The notes under the pieces are model-generated. The model was not told the DNA's origin. It saw only the letters and a list, made by a program, of their open reading frames with translations, and ran no database searches. Shown here one piece after another: positions 1 to 6,370 of a stretch of 6,758 nt of DNA. Within the stretch, counting starts at the first letter, position 1; every line of letters starts with the position of its first letter. The position numbers and the translations under genes were made by a program. Source of the stretch: Gammaproteobacteria bacterium (lineage in GTDB: Bacteria; Pseudomonadota; Gammaproteobacteria; Steroidobacterales; Steroidobacteraceae). The stretch is from NCBI GenBank assembly GCA_029857655.1, contig JAOUGR010000117.1:1-6758 (forward strand), in the 5' to 3' direction.

Positions 1-41
1 CGCTAGGCAAGCGCACGGCCAGGGAACTTGAGCGATGGGTT

Positions 42-53
42 TCACAATTGTGA
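42..53. promoter_or_regulatory. 12-bp perfect palindrome, possible operator
   Basis: TCACAATTGTGA is a perfect palindrome ending 37 bases before the chosen ATG of the + strand SRPBCC gene, in an otherwise GC-rich leader. That position suits a repressor or activator site. TCACA/TGTGA halves also occur in CRP and LacI-family sites, but here the halves abut with no spacer, so neither regulator can be assigned. Clear -35 and -10 boxes were not found. Confidence 0.35.
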
Positions 54-78
54 GCGCTGCTCGCGTGTGCGGGTCCCT

Positions 79-84
79 GAGGGA
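79..84 (+). promoter_or_regulatory. Shine-Dalgarno site fixing the start at 91
   Basis: GAGGGA lies 6 bases before the ATG at 91. It is the best ribosome binding site in the leader and the reason for choosing ATG 91 over TTG 28. Confidence 0.6.
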
Positions 85-90
85 AAGTCC

Positions 91-564
91 ATGATCGTCT
101 CGAAGCCCATTCGTGCCACCCGGACCTACGTACAGAAGCTTTCGGCGCCCCCCGCGGTGGTATTCCCGCTGCTGTGCCCGGTGCGCGAAGCAGACTGGAT
201 CGAAGGCTGGGATCCGCATGTCGTGTTCAGCGAGTCCGGCGTCGCGGAGCCGGATTGCGTGTTTCTTACCGACGCCGATCCCGGACATGCCATCTGGTAC
301 ATCACCCGGCATGAGCCCGCCAGTGGCTTCGTGGAGATGATCAAGATCACGCCGGCCGTCACCGCGTGCAGGCTCACGATTCAATTCCGCCCGGTCGCGG
401 CGGGATCAGAGGCGACCGTCACCTATTCGCACACCAGCCTGGGACCCGCGGGGGACGCATTCGTCGCGTCGTTCACGGAAGAGCATTACCGGCAATTCAT
501 GCGGGAGTGGGAAATGCGGATCAACCACTACCTGGTCCACGGCACGGCCCTGCCGGGCAGCTGA
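91..564 (+). CDS. SRPBCC (START-like) family protein, 157 aa
   Basis: A small soluble protein without signal peptide or membrane segment. It has the pattern of an SRPBCC ligand-binding fold: an N-terminal strand with TYVQKLSAP (residues 12-20), a conserved stretch CPVREADWIEGW (29-40), then SESG (47-50) and DCVF (55-58), a central WYITRHEP strand (69-76), and a long C-terminal helix (about 124-150). The CPVRE..WI.GW and SESG elements recur in an uncharacterised SRPBCC subfamily as I recall it; no ligand or reaction is known to me. The ATG at 91 is preferred because GAGGGA (79-84) sits 6 bases upstream. The frame stays open to a TTG at 28, but that start has only AGGGA two bases away and would add a non-conserved tail. 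It is the only + strand gene and converges on the small membrane protein gene. Family confidence is good, function unknown. Confidence 0.85.
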   Translation: MIVSKPIRATRTYVQKLSAPPAVVFPLLCPVREADWIEGWDPHVVFSESGVAEPDCVFLTDADPGHAIWYITRHEPASGFVEMIKITPAVTACRLTIQFRPVAAGSEATVTYSHTSLGPAGDAFVASFTEEHYRQFMREWEMRINHYLVHGTALPGS

Positions 565-588
565 AGGTCAGTCCCGCCGTTTCAGCTG
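558..588. terminator. Inverted repeat between convergent genes, possible bidirectional terminator
   Basis: CAGCTGAA (558-565) and TTCAGCTG (581-588) form an 8-bp stem around a 15-base loop. The repeat spans the stop of the + strand gene (562-564) and the stop of the - strand gene (568-570). Only 3 bases separate the two genes, so any terminator has to overlap coding sequence. There is no T-tract on either side, so a classic intrinsic terminator is not supported; it may be a weak or Rho-assisted site, or chance. Confidence 0.3.
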
Positions 589-936
589 GTCCGGCCTGAA
601 CATCGCATTGCCGATCCAGCTCACGATGCTGACCAGAATCGCGGTCCAGAACGCCGCCCAGAAACCCTGTACCGCCATGCCCGGCAGGAATACCGCGACA
701 AGCCCGACCATGGCGGCGTTGACCACCAGCAGGAAGAAGCCGAGCGTGATGAGCGTGAGCGGCAACGTCAGCAGGATGGCAAGCGGCCGCACGATGGCGT
801 TGACGATACCGAGCAGCACGGCTGCGAGAATCAACGTAGTCGGGCTGTTGACCGAAATCCCGTCGACCCATTCGGTCGCGAGCCACAGGCCGAGCGCGGC
901 GATCAGTGCGCGCAGGATGAAGGATGTCATCGGCAC
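568..936 (-). CDS. Small four-helix membrane protein, phage holin family 4 / YvlD type
   Basis: A 122-residue, very hydrophobic protein with about four membrane helices (near residues 6-22, 33-50, 52-80 and 92-110) and a short basic tail ending KRRD. The pattern LLGIVNAIVRPLAILLTLP (41-59), followed by LGFFLLVVNA (65-74), is the hallmark of the Phage_holin_4_2 / YvlD family. Despite the name, chromosomal members are ordinary inner-membrane proteins of unclear role, and nothing here suggests a prophage. The start is GTG at 936, with GGGG 7 bases upstream. An ATG two codons later (930) is possible but too far from that site. It lies 25 bases after the second diguanylate cyclase and is probably the last gene of the operon. 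Family call is strong, function unknown. Confidence 0.88.
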   Translation of the reverse strand: MPMTSFILRALIAALGLWLATEWVDGISVNSPTTLILAAVLLGIVNAIVRPLAILLTLPLTLITLGFFLLVVNAAMVGLVAVFLPGMAVQGFWAAFWTAILVSIVSWIGNAMFRPDQLKRRD

Positions 937-961
937 ATTATGGCCCCGATTGTCATTTTGG

Positions 962-2221
962 TCAGTCGGACGCCCTGCCGGGTCCGGGACTCTTGAAGAC
1001 TCCGGTCTGCATCATTTCGTATTCACCGGCATGGAAGACAACCTGGTTCCTTCCCTGACGCTTCGCCGCATAGAGGTTCTGATCCGCCAACTGGAGGACT
1101 CCCGCAGCCGAGCGGCCCGGTAGCGGCACGACGCAGGCCCCGCCTATGCTTACGGAAATCTTGCCGATGGCCGGCGCGCCCAAATGCGGGATCGCAAGCG
1201 CTTCAACCGCGCGGCGCAGCTCGTTGGCCAGTGTTTCTGCTTCCTGTTCCTTGAGTCCGTACGCCAACAGCACAAATTCCTCTCCGCCGAATCGCGCGAC
1301 GATATCCCTTTCCCGCGCTACGGTACGCATCGTTCGAGCGACCCGACGCAGCACCTCGTCGCCAGCCTGGTGTCCATAGCCGTCGTTGTAGGCCTTGAAG
1401 TGATCGACGTCGATCAGCAGCACCGTCAGCGGTTGCCGCTCTTCCGCGCTCGTCTGCCAAAGTGTTGCCAGGCGCGAATCGAGGTGGCGCCGGTTCACGA
1501 GGCCGGTCAACGCGTCACGTGTCGCGTCTACCCTGGTGAGTCCGTTCTCCAGGAATGCTACACGCGCTGCGCGCTGCATATCCCAGGCCACATATCCTGC
1601 CAATCCGAATACGAGCAGCAAGGATGTTACCGAGTACGCTGCCAACACCGCCGGGACCTCGAAAACAATTAGTGCGGCGACGAACGACACGATCATCACC
1701 ATCGCCGCCGGCAAGGCCTGCCGCAGCAGGAGGCCCGAGAAGAACAGCAAGCCAAACATGTTGATTGTCATCACCGCTGTACCGCTACTACCCGCATCGA
1801 TAATGGCGGCCACTGCGACGGCGGCGGCGGCGGCCCGGAACGGGGTCATGATTGTTGCGAGCCAGAGGTAAGAACTGGCGTAGGCGCGGCTGAAAGCCAT
1901 TAAGACTAACGCCACTGATACGGAGAGATGAACGACATTACAGGCGAGCAGCAGCATGCGCCCGCTATCCAGTGACGGACCGGCCAGAATCATGCCGATG
2001 CCTGCCAGGCCCACAGTGAGCTGGAGCGATTGCCAGAATCGCGCCTGCGTTCGCACACGCATGATATGGGAGTGCCGGAACGCTGCTTCCACCGGCGGCT
2101 CAAAGCGTAGCCAATTGGTGCCGTGTTCCAGCGCGCTGGCGTAGTCGGTCGCCGTCACTGATTGCGTGTCCGTGGCCGCTACAACCATCGGTGCGTCTGT
2201 GCCCAGGCGTCGCTTGCTCAT
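962..2221 (-). CDS. Membrane-bound diguanylate cyclase (6TM-GGDEF), 419 aa
   Basis: Makes cyclic di-GMP from two GTP at the inner membrane. The N-terminus is cytoplasmic and carries LRFEPPVEAAFR (38-49), a lead-in seen before the membrane region of many GGDEF proteins. About six membrane helices follow (roughly 64-81, 89-112, 118-142, 148-166, 170-190, 192-213). The GGDEF domain begins at DALTGLVNRR (236-245), has metal-binding LLIDVD (268-273), the active-site variant GGEEF (312-316, bases 1274-1288), and a typical end ADQN.YAAK..GRNQ. GGEEF is an active form of the motif. RERD (303-306), five residues before GGEEF, is an intact product-inhibition site. The ATG at 2221 is 4 bases after the stop of the amidohydrolase gene and lacks a clear ribosome site, which suggests translational coupling. 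The frame is open back to a GTG at 2302, but that would overlap the upstream gene. By eye, the membrane-encoding half is less GC-rich than its neighbours. Confidence 0.92.
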   Translation of the reverse strand: MSKRRLGTDAPMVVAATDTQSVTATDYASALEHGTNWLRFEPPVEAAFRHSHIMRVRTQARFWQSLQLTVGLAGIGMILAGPSLDSGRMLLLACNVVHLSVSVALVLMAFSRAYASSYLWLATIMTPFRAAAAAVAVAAIIDAGSSGTAVMTINMFGLLFFSGLLLRQALPAAMVMIVSFVAALIVFEVPAVLAAYSVTSLLLVFGLAGYVAWDMQRAARVAFLENGLTRVDATRDALTGLVNRRHLDSRLATLWQTSAEERQPLTVLLIDVDHFKAYNDGYGHQAGDEVLRRVARTMRTVARERDIVARFGGEEFVLLAYGLKEQEAETLANELRRAVEALAIPHLGAPAIGKISVSIGGACVVPLPGRSAAGVLQLADQNLYAAKRQGRNQVVFHAGEYEMMQTGVFKSPGPGRASD

Positions 2222-2225
2222 GATT

Positions 2226-3551
2226 TCAACGGATGCGACGCCCGCGCTTGATGACAATGTCCACGAATTGCAGCAGATCGGGGTGACGCAGCAGGTCGCC
2301 ACGCACGGCGATCACGTCCGCATACTTGCCGGGCGTCAGCGTGCCGGACTCGTGGCCGACACCCATTGCCACCGCAGCATCGTGGGTCGCGGCCTGTATC
2401 GCACGTTCAACCGGGATGCCGCAGTCGTGCACCCAGAAATCGATTTCCTGCCAGGTCGCCCGTGAATGCAGGTGCCCGGGTGCACCGGCATCGGAACCAA
2501 GCAGCAAGCCGACCTTGGCATCCACCAGCTGGCCAAGCTTGTCGCAAAGCGTAGCGGCACGGACTGACGGCATTTCATACCAGGTCACGCTGTCGGGATT
2601 CGCAAGCGAGCCCAGAATATCGGCCGCAACGAGCGGCGGCATTTCCGCCGTCGCGCGCGGATCGTCCAGTGGTTCGGCGTTCCTGCGCAGCGACTCGAAA
2701 TTCAGGACTGCGGAAATTGCAGGGCTCCAGGTGAGCGGCCGCGGCGCGGGGTCGAGCAGGCGCTGCCGCAACGCCAGAACCACACTGTCCGGGAATGCGG
2801 CGGCTCCCATGCCGGTGCCGAGAAAGCCATCGAATTCCAACACGACGCCACGCTCGACGTCCGCCGGGCGGTCCGCATAGGCATGCACCGGCAGTCCGCG
2901 GGCGCGCGATTCGTTGACGGCCGCAGTGAGTTCCTCGGCGGTCCACAGGTCCACCTCGCCGAGCAACAGGTAATCGACGCCTGCACCCGCCAGTCGCGCA
3001 ACCTTTCCCCTGGCGTCCTCCGCCCCCTTGACCGCCCACTGCCATTCTTCCGTTCCCGGAGACACCAGCTTGCGCAGCACCGGGCCCGATACATATAGCG
3101 TCGGTCCGTTGATCAGGTGCTCCTGTATGCGGCGCCGCACATTGACCGCGGCTTCGAGCGGCGCAGCGGTATCGCGGACGCTGGTGACACCCGCCTGCAG
3201 GAGCTGCCGGGCCGCGATCGGCATGACCACGCGCTCCGCAAGCGGGCCGTAGATTTCATTCCAGCGCGCCATGTCGCCATGGCCCAGGCGCATCAGGCTG
3301 GCCTGCATGTCCCAGAGGCCAGGCATCACGGTCATGCCTTCGGTGGAAATGACCTCGGCACCATCCGGCACCAGGACCTGGTCGCGGCCGCCCACAGCGA
3401 GGATCCGGTCGTTCTCGATGACGACCACGCCGTCGGCGATCGGCGGATTGCCATAGCCGTCAATGACCGTGCCGCCCGAGAGCACGAGTGTTGCGGCCTG
3501 TGCGGCCATGCCCATGCAAATGGCGGCCAGCGCGGGAAGCGCCCACCTCAT
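2226..3551 (-). CDS. Exported amidohydrolase-superfamily protein with degenerate metal site, 441 aa
   Basis: Begins with a signal peptide (MRWALPALAAICMGMAAQA, probable cleavage after A19), so it should act in the periplasm. The fold is amidohydrolase of the prolidase/imidazolonepropionase-like type: LVLSGGTVIDG (22-32), VMPGLWDM (75-82), AGVTSVRD (120-127), LGSDAG (351-356), AATHDAA (387-393) and GTLTPGKYADVIAV (403-416). Several expected metal ligands are absent. The HxH after PGLWDM is Gln83-Ala-Ser85, the position of the carboxylated lysine is Leu196, and the usual IEHG histidine is Gly245. His223 (PVHAYAD) and Asp354 remain. It may therefore be a non-hydrolytic binding protein or use another centre. 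The ATG at 3551 overlaps the SRPBCC stop in ATGA and has AAGGA (bases 3561-3565) 9 bases upstream. A longer frame to 3650 would remove the signal peptide from the N-terminus. Family call is strong, activity doubtful. Confidence 0.85.
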   Translation of the reverse strand: MRWALPALAAICMGMAAQAATLVLSGGTVIDGYGNPPIADGVVVIENDRILAVGGRDQVLVPDGAEVISTEGMTVMPGLWDMQASLMRLGHGDMARWNEIYGPLAERVVMPIAARQLLQAGVTSVRDTAAPLEAAVNVRRRIQEHLINGPTLYVSGPVLRKLVSPGTEEWQWAVKGAEDARGKVARLAGAGVDYLLLGEVDLWTAEELTAAVNESRARGLPVHAYADRPADVERGVVLEFDGFLGTGMGAAAFPDSVVLALRQRLLDPAPRPLTWSPAISAVLNFESLRRNAEPLDDPRATAEMPPLVAADILGSLANPDSVTWYEMPSVRAATLCDKLGQLVDAKVGLLLGSDAGAPGHLHSRATWQEIDFWVHDCGIPVERAIQAATHDAAVAMGVGHESGTLTPGKYADVIAVRGDLLRHPDLLQFVDIVIKRGRRIR

Positions 3552-4000
3552 GCGGCCGGGTCCTTGATTTCCCCGTTGCGCAGCCGTGTCTGCAGCAAAC
3601 CGAATGCAAGTGCCCAGCCGGTCTTCAGGTGCTTCAGTACCGGCGCCCACTCGGCGCCGGACGGAATCCCTGAACCGATCACCCGCAGCATCCGCTGTCC
3701 CTTGTGTTCGTCGATGAGCAGGTCTTCGATCAGCGCGCCCTCGGTGAGTGGCGGCCAGTCCGAGCAGGGTTCAAACAGCAGCTTGAGCCGCGCACAGGGC
3801 TCGAAGTGCTCGATGAATGCCTCGCGCCGCCCGAACAGGCGTGACACCGCGAAGTACCGGCCGCCGATACGCGGCTCAACGACCGCCTGATCGCCGTACC
3901 AGAGCGCGAGTGCGTCGGGTTCGACCAGCGCCCGCCACAATGTTGCCGCGTCCACCGCGGTTTCAAGACTCTGCATGTAACCCTTGGTCAGCGATCGCAT
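3548..4000 (-). CDS. AHSA1-type SRPBCC protein, 150 aa
   Basis: A soluble cytoplasmic protein of the AHSA1/SRPBCC class. Seen features are SLETAVDAATLWRALVEPDALALWYG (residues 11-36, strand then helix, with the LW.AL..P..L..W pattern), VEPRIGGRYF (41-50), which is the family's E.R.GG.Y signature, FIEHFEPCARLKLLFEP (62-78), and a C-terminal helix with LKTGW (125-129). Relatives bind hydrophobic ligands or partner proteins; no specific substrate can be read here. It differs clearly from the other SRPBCC protein at 91-564. The ATG at 4000 is chosen because GAGGA (bases 4005-4009 on the - strand) sits 4 bases upstream. The frame extends to 4063, but that would overlap the cyclase gene. It starts 10 bases after the cyclase stop and its own stop overlaps the amidohydrolase start, so these two are almost certainly co-translated. 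Confidence 0.85.
   Translation of the reverse strand: MRSLTKGYMQSLETAVDAATLWRALVEPDALALWYGDQAVVEPRIGGRYFAVSRLFGRREAFIEHFEPCARLKLLFEPCSDWPPLTEGALIEDLLIDEHKGQRMLRVIGSGIPSGAEWAPVLKHLKTGWALAFGLLQTRLRNGEIKDPAA
3561..3565 (-). promoter_or_regulatory. Shine-Dalgarno site fixing the amidohydrolase start
   Basis: On the - strand this reads AAGGA, 9 bases before the ATG at 3551 and inside the end of the SRPBCC gene. It supports the start that begins with a signal peptide and the ATGA overlap. Confidence 0.6.
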
Positions 4001-4004
4001 TTTG

Positions 4005-4009
4005 TCCTC
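4005..4009 (-). promoter_or_regulatory. Shine-Dalgarno site fixing the AHSA1-type gene start
   Basis: Reads GAGGA on the - strand in the 10-base gap after the diguanylate cyclase stop, 4 bases before the ATG at 4000. It argues against the longer frame beginning at 4063. Confidence 0.6.
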
Positions 4010-4010
4010 A

Positions 4011-5105
4011 CTAATCCTTTTCAGCGGCGCCCGCGGCGTTGCGGCGACGCAGCTCCTTGTCACGCTTCACCCGCAGGTCTGCGGCTGTGATGATATCGTC
4101 GTAGCGCCGCCCATCACGCGGATAGCTCGCCGCACCCACGCTGACCGTCATGCGCTGCAGGCGCTCGCCGACCTGGAACAGGCTCTTGTAGACATTGTTG
4201 CGCACGCGTTGCGCAACGGTTTCCGCGATCTCCGGCGTTGCCTCGGGCAGGAACAGCACGAACTCGTCGCCACCATAGCGCGCAGCGATGTCGCTGGTGC
4301 GAATCGCCCGCGCGATCGCGGCCGCGACGGTGGTGATCGCTCGATTGCCAGCCTGGTGTCCGTGCGCGTCATTCAGATCCTTGAGCTGGTCCATGTCCAC
4401 GATCAGGAGCCCGTAGCTGCCGCGCGCACTGAGCGCACGCAATTCGTGCTCCCGGTGCAGCAGCGTACGGAATGCGCGCAGATTGAGCATGCCGGTCAGC
4501 GCATCCCGCTCCGCCATCTCTTCGAGGCGCCGCCGCGCGGTGATGACCGAGCCGGCGAGTACCTGTGCAAGGTATGCAACCAGCGCATAGGGGCCAAGTT
4601 CGCCGAACAGCCGCACCAGCAGCGCGGGAATCTCCGGTAACGGGCCCTCACCCAGGATCACGGACAGGTAGGCGAGCACGACTCCTGCGAGCACAATGGT
4701 CGCGCCGCGCGCCCCGAGCGTCATCGCGGCCACCACGATCGGCAGCAGGTACAGGTTGATCAACGGGCTCTGCGTGCCGCCGGTCTGGAACGCGACGATC
4801 GTGATGAAGGCGACCATCGCAGCCGCCGACAGTGCGATGCGCTCGCCCGTGCCGCGCACCGGGAATCCGCGCCAGCGAAGCGCCAGCACGAAGATCGTGA
4901 ACATTGCGATCGCCATGTACAGGATTCGCGGTGACGAAGGCCCGGGGTGCGGGACCATCGCATAAAGCCCGACGGCCAGAAGCACAAGCCAATCGACTCG
5001 CATCAGGCTCCTGCGGATGCTCGTGTGCCCGGCCGGCTGTACGTCGTTGCCGGCCGCGCCGGTCTCCGGATCCGCAGCTGCCGGGCTATGGGGGATTTCC
5101 GTCAT
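4011..5105 (-). CDS. Membrane-bound diguanylate cyclase (GGDEF), 364 aa
   Basis: Makes cyclic di-GMP from GTP. A polar N-terminus rich in Ala and Pro (1-34) precedes about six membrane helices (near 37-51, 60-77, 90-107, 114-130, 133-151, 172-189). The fourth region, SPLINLYLLPIVVAAMTLG (113-131), resembles the N-terminal membrane sensor of many histidine kinases and GGDEF proteins. The catalytic domain starts at DALTGMLN (201-208), with IVDMDQLKDLND (235-246), GGDEF (278-282, bases 4260-4274) and SVGAASYPRDG (322-332). RTSD (269-272) five residues before GGDEF is an intact inhibition site. The last helix reads ADLRVKRDKELRRRN, a variant of the usual AD..LY.AK end. The ATG at 5105 has AGGA 7 bases upstream and lies 15 bases after the S41 peptidase stop. 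The membrane region differs from that of the cyclase at 962-2221, so the two probably sense different cues. Confidence 0.93.
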   Translation of the reverse strand: MTEIPHSPAAADPETGAAGNDVQPAGHTSIRRSLMRVDWLVLLAVGLYAMVPHPGPSSPRILYMAIAMFTIFVLALRWRGFPVRGTGERIALSAAAMVAFITIVAFQTGGTQSPLINLYLLPIVVAAMTLGARGATIVLAGVVLAYLSVILGEGPLPEIPALLVRLFGELGPYALVAYLAQVLAGSVITARRRLEEMAERDALTGMLNLRAFRTLLHREHELRALSARGSYGLLIVDMDQLKDLNDAHGHQAGNRAITTVAAAIARAIRTSDIAARYGGDEFVLFLPEATPEIAETVAQRVRNNVYKSLFQVGERLQRMTVSVGAASYPRDGRRYDDIITAADLRVKRDKELRRRNAAGAAEKD

Positions 5106-5120
5106 CGGGCCGTCCTGCAG

Positions 5121-6359
5121 CTACCGGGGAACCGGCGCGGCCTTCGCCGCAACCAGCGACGGGCTCCCATCCTTCAGCCACGCAACCGCTGCGCGTACGT
5201 CAGGATCCATCCCGACGCCCGGCTCGCGCGGTTCATCCTGCGGCGGTACATCGGGGAGCAGGACATCCGGGACAATGCCGCGCCCGTTGATTGATGCCCC
5301 GGACGGCGTGAAATAACGGGAAGTCGTGAGCTTGAGCGCCTGGCCGTCAGTCAGCGGCAGTACCGTCTGTACCGAACCCTTGCCGAATGTCTTGCGTCCC
5401 AGCAATGTCGCCCGCTTATTATCGTGCAATGCGCTGGCGACGATTTCCGCCGCCGATGCGGAGCCTTCGTTGACCAGCACCGCCATACGCGCGCCATGCG
5501 CAAGGTCCCCGGCCGCAGCTTCCCTGCGGAAGTTCGCCTCAGGCGAACGGCCCTCCGCCGTCACGATGATGCCGCGCTCAAGGAAGGCGTCCGACACCTC
5601 GACTGCCGCATCCAGCACACCGCCCGGATTGTTGCGCAGGTCCAGCACCATTCCGCGAAGCTTGCCGTTATTCTGCTGCAGCGCGGCCAGCCCCCGGCCG
5701 ACGTCTGCCCCCGTCGTTTCACTGAACTGGGAGATGCGAAGGTACCCGTAGCCCGGCTCCAGCATTTCGTAGCGCACGGAGTGGACCGAAACGACTGCCC
5801 GCTCGATCGCGAACTCGAGCGGCTCCGCGATGGGCTGACGGTTGACGCGGAGATTCACGACCGTGCCCGGTTCTCCGCGAATGCGCGCGACGGATTTGGC
5901 AAGCCCGGCGCCTTCGATGGCCCATCCGTCGACCGCAACGATACGATCCCCGGCGCGTATGCCGGCGCGCGCTGCCGGAGACGCGTCGATCGGTGAAATG
6001 ACGATGATGGCGCCCGACTCGAGCGTCACCTCGACGCCGATACCCGAGTAATTGCCCTCGGTCGCGATCCTGAGATCCGCGAACTCGGCAGCGTCCATGA
6101 AAGCTGAATGCGGGTCGAGTTCGCCGACCATGCCGCGAATCGCCCCCGACATGAGCTCATGATCGTCTTTGCGCTCGACATAGTCGGCCCGGATGCGGCC
6201 GAGCACTTCGGCGAGGAGTTCCGCGTCATCGCCCGGCAGGCTGATGCCTGCGTGCCCGCGGCCGGCAAGCCAGAACCCCGCGCCGACCAGCGCAATTCCC
6301 AGGATTCCGCCGGCGAGGGCGGCCAGCAGCAGACGCTCCCTGCTATTCATGGGCCGCAT
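5121..6359 (-). CDS. S41 family C-terminal processing peptidase with PDZ domain, 412 aa
   Basis: A serine endopeptidase that trims proteins at their C-termini in the periplasm. It has a basic N-terminus and one membrane helix (about 10-33), acting as a signal anchor. An N-terminal helical region with LDPHSAFM (81-88) follows, then a PDZ domain (about 103-175; GIGVEV, SPAARAGIRAGDRIVAVDG). The protease core has YGYLRISQF (204-212), VLDLRNNPGGVLD (238-250), VNEGSASAAEI (296-306) and GRKTFGKGSVQ (321-331). By family spacing the catalytic pair is Ser302 and Lys327, 25 residues apart, with Gln331 four after the lysine, so it should be active. The usual SASASE is SASAAE here. The common neighbours of ctpA, such as an envC-like gene, are not in the window. 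The ATG at 6359 follows AGG about 6 bases upstream; a second ATG at 6350 has no such site. Confidence 0.92.
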   Translation of the reverse strand: MRPMNSRERLLLAALAGGILGIALVGAGFWLAGRGHAGISLPGDDAELLAEVLGRIRADYVERKDDHELMSGAIRGMVGELDPHSAFMDAAEFADLRIATEGNYSGIGVEVTLESGAIIVISPIDASPAARAGIRAGDRIVAVDGWAIEGAGLAKSVARIRGEPGTVVNLRVNRQPIAEPLEFAIERAVVSVHSVRYEMLEPGYGYLRISQFSETTGADVGRGLAALQQNNGKLRGMVLDLRNNPGGVLDAAVEVSDAFLERGIIVTAEGRSPEANFRREAAAGDLAHGARMAVLVNEGSASAAEIVASALHDNKRATLLGRKTFGKGSVQTVLPLTDGQALKLTTSRYFTPSGASINGRGIVPDVLLPDVPPQDEPREPGVGMDPDVRAAVAWLKDGSPSLVAAKAAPVPR

Positions 6360-6370
6360 GGTACCTGCGA

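Noticed and set aside
46..58. A lac operator, because of AATTGTGAGCGCT.
   Set aside because: Only one half matches; no second half follows, no lac-like genes are nearby, and short matches are expected by chance.
74..84. Hairpin TCCCT/AGGGA hiding the ribosome binding site.
   Set aside because: The one-base loop cannot form a real hairpin of this size.
28..90. N-terminal extension of the + strand SRPBCC gene from a TTG at 28, giving a CxxC-containing tail.
   Set aside because: The ribosome site is too close to the TTG, the extension does not look like the SRPBCC fold, and ATG 91 has a well-spaced GAGGGA. The extension would also place the 42-53 palindrome inside the gene.
568..936. Evidence of a prophage from the holin-like gene.
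   Set aside because: This family is widespread on bacterial chromosomes outside phages, and no endolysin, integrase or structural gene is nearby.
2222..2302. Longer start (GTG 2302) for the second cyclase.
   Set aside because: It would overlap the amidohydrolase gene by 77 bases, has no ribosome site, and the added residues look like shifted-frame sequence; ATG 2221 fits operon spacing.
3552..3650. Longer start for the amidohydrolase-like protein.
   Set aside because: It would bury the signal peptide after a polar stretch and overlap the SRPBCC gene by about 100 bases; ATG 3551 with ATGA overlap and AAGGA is better.
3117..3890. Long + strand open frame opposite the amidohydrolase and SRPBCC genes.
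   Set aside because: It has no recognisable domain, is rich in His, Arg and Ala as expected for the antisense of GC-rich genes, and the - strand genes explain the region fully.
3984..4640. Long + strand open frame opposite the GGDEF domain of the first cyclase.
   Set aside because: It mirrors a clearly functional GGDEF gene and shows no family motif or ribosome site of its own.
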